Shown: piece after piece, positions 62,285 through 64,000 of the stretch
How the letters are laid out: every line of letters begins with the position of its first letter
Position numbering within the stretch: the stretch's first letter is position 1
Assembly (NCBI RefSeq): GCF_900176885.1
Contig: NZ_LT839648.1
Coordinates: 51,916 to 115,915, forward strand
Length of the DNA stretch: 64,000 nucleotides
Direction of reading: 5' to 3'
DNA from: Oceanobacillus senegalensis
GTDB lineage: Bacteria; Bacillota; Bacilli; Bacillales; Amphibacillaceae
The notes under the pieces: model-generated
Databases searched by the model: none
Told to the model about the DNA's origin: nothing
The model's input: the letters and a program-made list of their open reading frames with translations, nothing else
Program-made: the position numbers and the translations under genes

Positions 62285-63439
62285 ATGAATAAACTTGAAT
62301 TACCAGTAGTTGAATTTACAACGGAACAAATGGAATTCAGAAAAGAAGTTCGCACATTCTTAGAAAATGAAAGAGCCAAAGGTACTTTCGAATCAAAATG
62401 TGATTCATGGCTTAGTGGGTATGATACAGAGTTTTCTAAGAAAATTGGAAGTAAGGGCTGGATAGGAATGACTTGGCCTAGGAAATATGGTGGTTCTGAA
62501 AAAAGCGCGATTGAACGTTATATCGTCATTGAAGAATTACTTGCAATTGGTGCCCCTGTCGCAGCTCATTGGTTTGCAGACAGACAAACGGGTCCATTGT
62601 TCCTAAGGTTTGGTACAGAGAAACAAAAACAATTCTTCCTACCAAAAATAACAGAAGGCTCCTGTTATTTTTCTATAGGTTTAAGTGAACCGAATTCAGG
62701 TTCTGATTTAGCATCTATTAGCTCGAAAGCGGAGAAGACAGAAGGTGGATGGATTCTCAATGGTGCTAAGACTTGGACTAGTGGTGCACAACATTCCCAT
62801 TATATGGTTGTATTATGCAGGACTTCACCAAAAGACACGAATAATAGACATGATGGAATGAGTCAGTTAATTGTGGATCTAAAAAGTCCAGGAGTTAGCA
62901 TTCGACCGATTCAGTTTTTAACGGGTGAAGAGCATTTCAATGAAGTGTTCTTTGAAAACGTTTTCGTACCAGAAGGAAATCTTGTAGGAAAAGAAGGTAA
63001 TGGTTGGAAACAAAGCATGGCGGAACTTGCTTATGAGCGTAGTGGACCTGAAAGGATACTAAGCACATATCCATTACTGGAAGAATTGGTAAAAATAGTA
63101 AGAGAAAATAAGGACATTCAGGGTATGAAGGAAGCTATGAAACTAGTAGCACGTTTGAATAGTTATCGACTCATGTCTATAGGAATAGCACAGTACCTAG
63201 AAGAGGGAAGAGATGTAGCAATTGCGGCTGCACTGGTTAAAGATTTAGGTACTAAATTTGAAAAAAGTATTGCTGAAACTGCAAGATTGATCATTTCAAG
63301 TACACCATCAGTTCATTCAGTGAAACAATTTGAAAAGTATTTAGCACAGTCTATTCTACATTCTCCAGGCTTTACGCTTCGTGGTGGCACAACAGAAATT
63401 CTTCGTGGAATTGTAACGAAAGGAATGATTGCAGGATGA
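62285..63439 (+). CDS. acyl-CoA dehydrogenase
   Basis: 384 residues from ATG 62285, with GAGAGGTG 6 bases upstream; the earlier ATG at 62264 lacks a site. The N-terminal helical domain has GWIGMTWPRKYGG; the FAD/substrate part has YFSIGLSEPNSGSDLASISS, GAKTWTSGA and FFENVFVPEGNLVG. The C-terminal helices contain the family end (HSPGFTLRGGTTEILRGIV). Alpha,beta-dehydrogenation of an acyl-CoA. It overlaps the next gene by 4 bases. Confidence 0.9.
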   Translation: MNKLELPVVEFTTEQMEFRKEVRTFLENERAKGTFESKCDSWLSGYDTEFSKKIGSKGWIGMTWPRKYGGSEKSAIERYIVIEELLAIGAPVAAHWFADRQTGPLFLRFGTEKQKQFFLPKITEGSCYFSIGLSEPNSGSDLASISSKAEKTEGGWILNGAKTWTSGAQHSHYMVVLCRTSPKDTNNRHDGMSQLIVDLKSPGVSIRPIQFLTGEEHFNEVFFENVFVPEGNLVGKEGNGWKQSMAELAYERSGPERILSTYPLLEELVKIVRENKDIQGMKEAMKLVARLNSYRLMSIGIAQYLEEGRDVAIAAALVKDLGTKFEKSIAETARLIISSTPSVHSVKQFEKYLAQSILHSPGFTLRGGTTEILRGIVTKGMIAG

Positions 63440-64000
63440 GTGAAATGCATGAATTGATTATGGATTCAACCACCAAAATTTTTAAAGATATTTGTACAAA
63501 AGAATTGGTAGATCAAGCGGAAAAAGGGAGTTGGGCAGAAGAATTATGGAATGTTTTAGTGGATTCAGGGATAACGTCAGTTGGAGTACCTGAGTCTATA
63601 GGTGGAACTGGTGGAGATTATGTGGATGCCTTTCATATTCTTCGTCTTGCTGGGGAATTCGCAGTTCCACTCCCATTGTCCGAAACCTTAATTGTAAATT
63701 GGTTGTTAGCTGAACAAGGTGTAGGACCACAGAAGGAGCCGCTTACTTTTGGATTAGATTTAAATAGTAAGTTTAAACTTGAAAAAGAAAATGATGGGCT
63801 AATTGTTAATGGGAGCATAAATAATGTTCCATGGGCAAGGAATGCAAGTAAAGTTTTAGTACTTGGTGAATTAGATAGCCACTCTGTTCTAATGTTATTA
63901 CCTTTGGATCAAGCAACTTTTATTTATGAAAAAAGTAATTTAGCTGGTGAACCAAGGGATACTGTCGTATTTAATCATACTATAATAAAAGATTTAGAAA
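63436..64000 (+). CDS. second acyl-CoA dehydrogenase, 5' part
   Basis: 188 codons visible; the frame runs off the right edge. ATGA overlap with the previous gene. SWAEELWNVLVDSGITSVGV, PESIGGTGGDYVDAFHILRL and AGEFAVPLPLSETLIVNWLL show an acyl-CoA dehydrogenase N-terminal domain, more divergent than the first. Tandem overlapping pairs of this kind often form one heteromeric enzyme (as in sterol side-chain degradation); this is inference. Confidence 0.78.
   Translation, partial: MSEMHELIMDSTTKIFKDICTKELVDQAEKGSWAEELWNVLVDSGITSVGVPESIGGTGGDYVDAFHILRLAGEFAVPLPLSETLIVNWLLAEQGVGPQKEPLTFGLDLNSKFKLEKENDGLIVNGSINNVPWARNASKVLVLGELDSHSVLMLLPLDQATFIYEKSNLAGEPRDTVVFNHTIIKDLE

Noticed and set aside
1..64000. 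tRNA and rRNA genes
   Set aside because: No cloverleaf-like segments with GGTTCGAAT-type arms and CCA context, and no rRNA-like sequence, were noticed on either strand by eye; a dedicated scan was not possible.

Overview
The window is AT-rich DNA with strong AGGAGG-type ribosome-binding sites, frequent TTG/GTG starts and rho-independent terminators. It carries LXG polymorphic toxins, TRAP transporters and M20 amidohydrolases. Together these point to the chromosome of a low-GC Gram-positive of the Bacillaceae (Oceanobacillus/Virgibacillus-like; genus is inference). No rRNA, tRNA or CRISPR array was seen.

Layout. (1) 1-5286: the distal end of a surface-polysaccharide cluster: polymerase end, glycosyltransferase, Wzx-type flippase, hexapeptide acyltransferase and an asparagine-synthase-like enzyme. 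(2) 5287-7560: decayed DNA with gene scraps, an XRE regulator and an IS3 transposase scrap. (3) 7601-14315: a permease with two M20 amidohydrolases (use of N-carbamoyl/N-acyl amino acids), convergent with a LarA-like protein and an Nramp-related transporter. (4) 15055-21984: an operon with cupin, TRAP transporter, IclR regulator, CitE-like lyase, MaoC hydratase and CaiB CoA-transferase. The three enzymes fit uptake and cleavage of a C5 dicarboxylate such as itaconate or mesaconate. A perfect palindrome upstream is the likely IclR site.

(5) 22000-49540: the accessory island. It holds an orphan ParB-like gene, one nearly full-length LXG toxin (24196-26019) with its SUKH immunity gene, and then about 23 kb of duplicated, truncated and frameshifted LXG pieces. 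Interleaved with these are about 18 immunity genes (SUKH/SMI1-KNR4, Imm22, GAD/DUF1851, DUF2247 and unknown families), most of them intact. Many LXG pieces start at the same internal codon, directly after the same terminator-bearing leader, and switch to unrelated sequence just after one conserved motif. This looks like a store of toxin tips and immunity genes shuffled by homologous recombination. Four small-ORF loci with type I toxin-antitoxin architecture (two Hol-Tox-like, two of an arginine/lysine-rich family) lie in the island. Remnants of two IS3 elements and a serine recombinase are also present.

(6) 49731-55845: a second TRAP operon: RraA-like protein, DctP/Q/M, omega-amidase-like nitrilase, AEC permease and an FCD-type GntR regulator with a matching palindromic operator. 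(7) 55846-62260: more island debris, including a Syd-like (SUKH-2) immunity gene, an amidase, and an Imm47-like immunity gene split by a complete IS21-family element with 5-bp target duplications. (8) 62285-64000: two overlapping acyl-CoA dehydrogenase genes; the second runs off the window.
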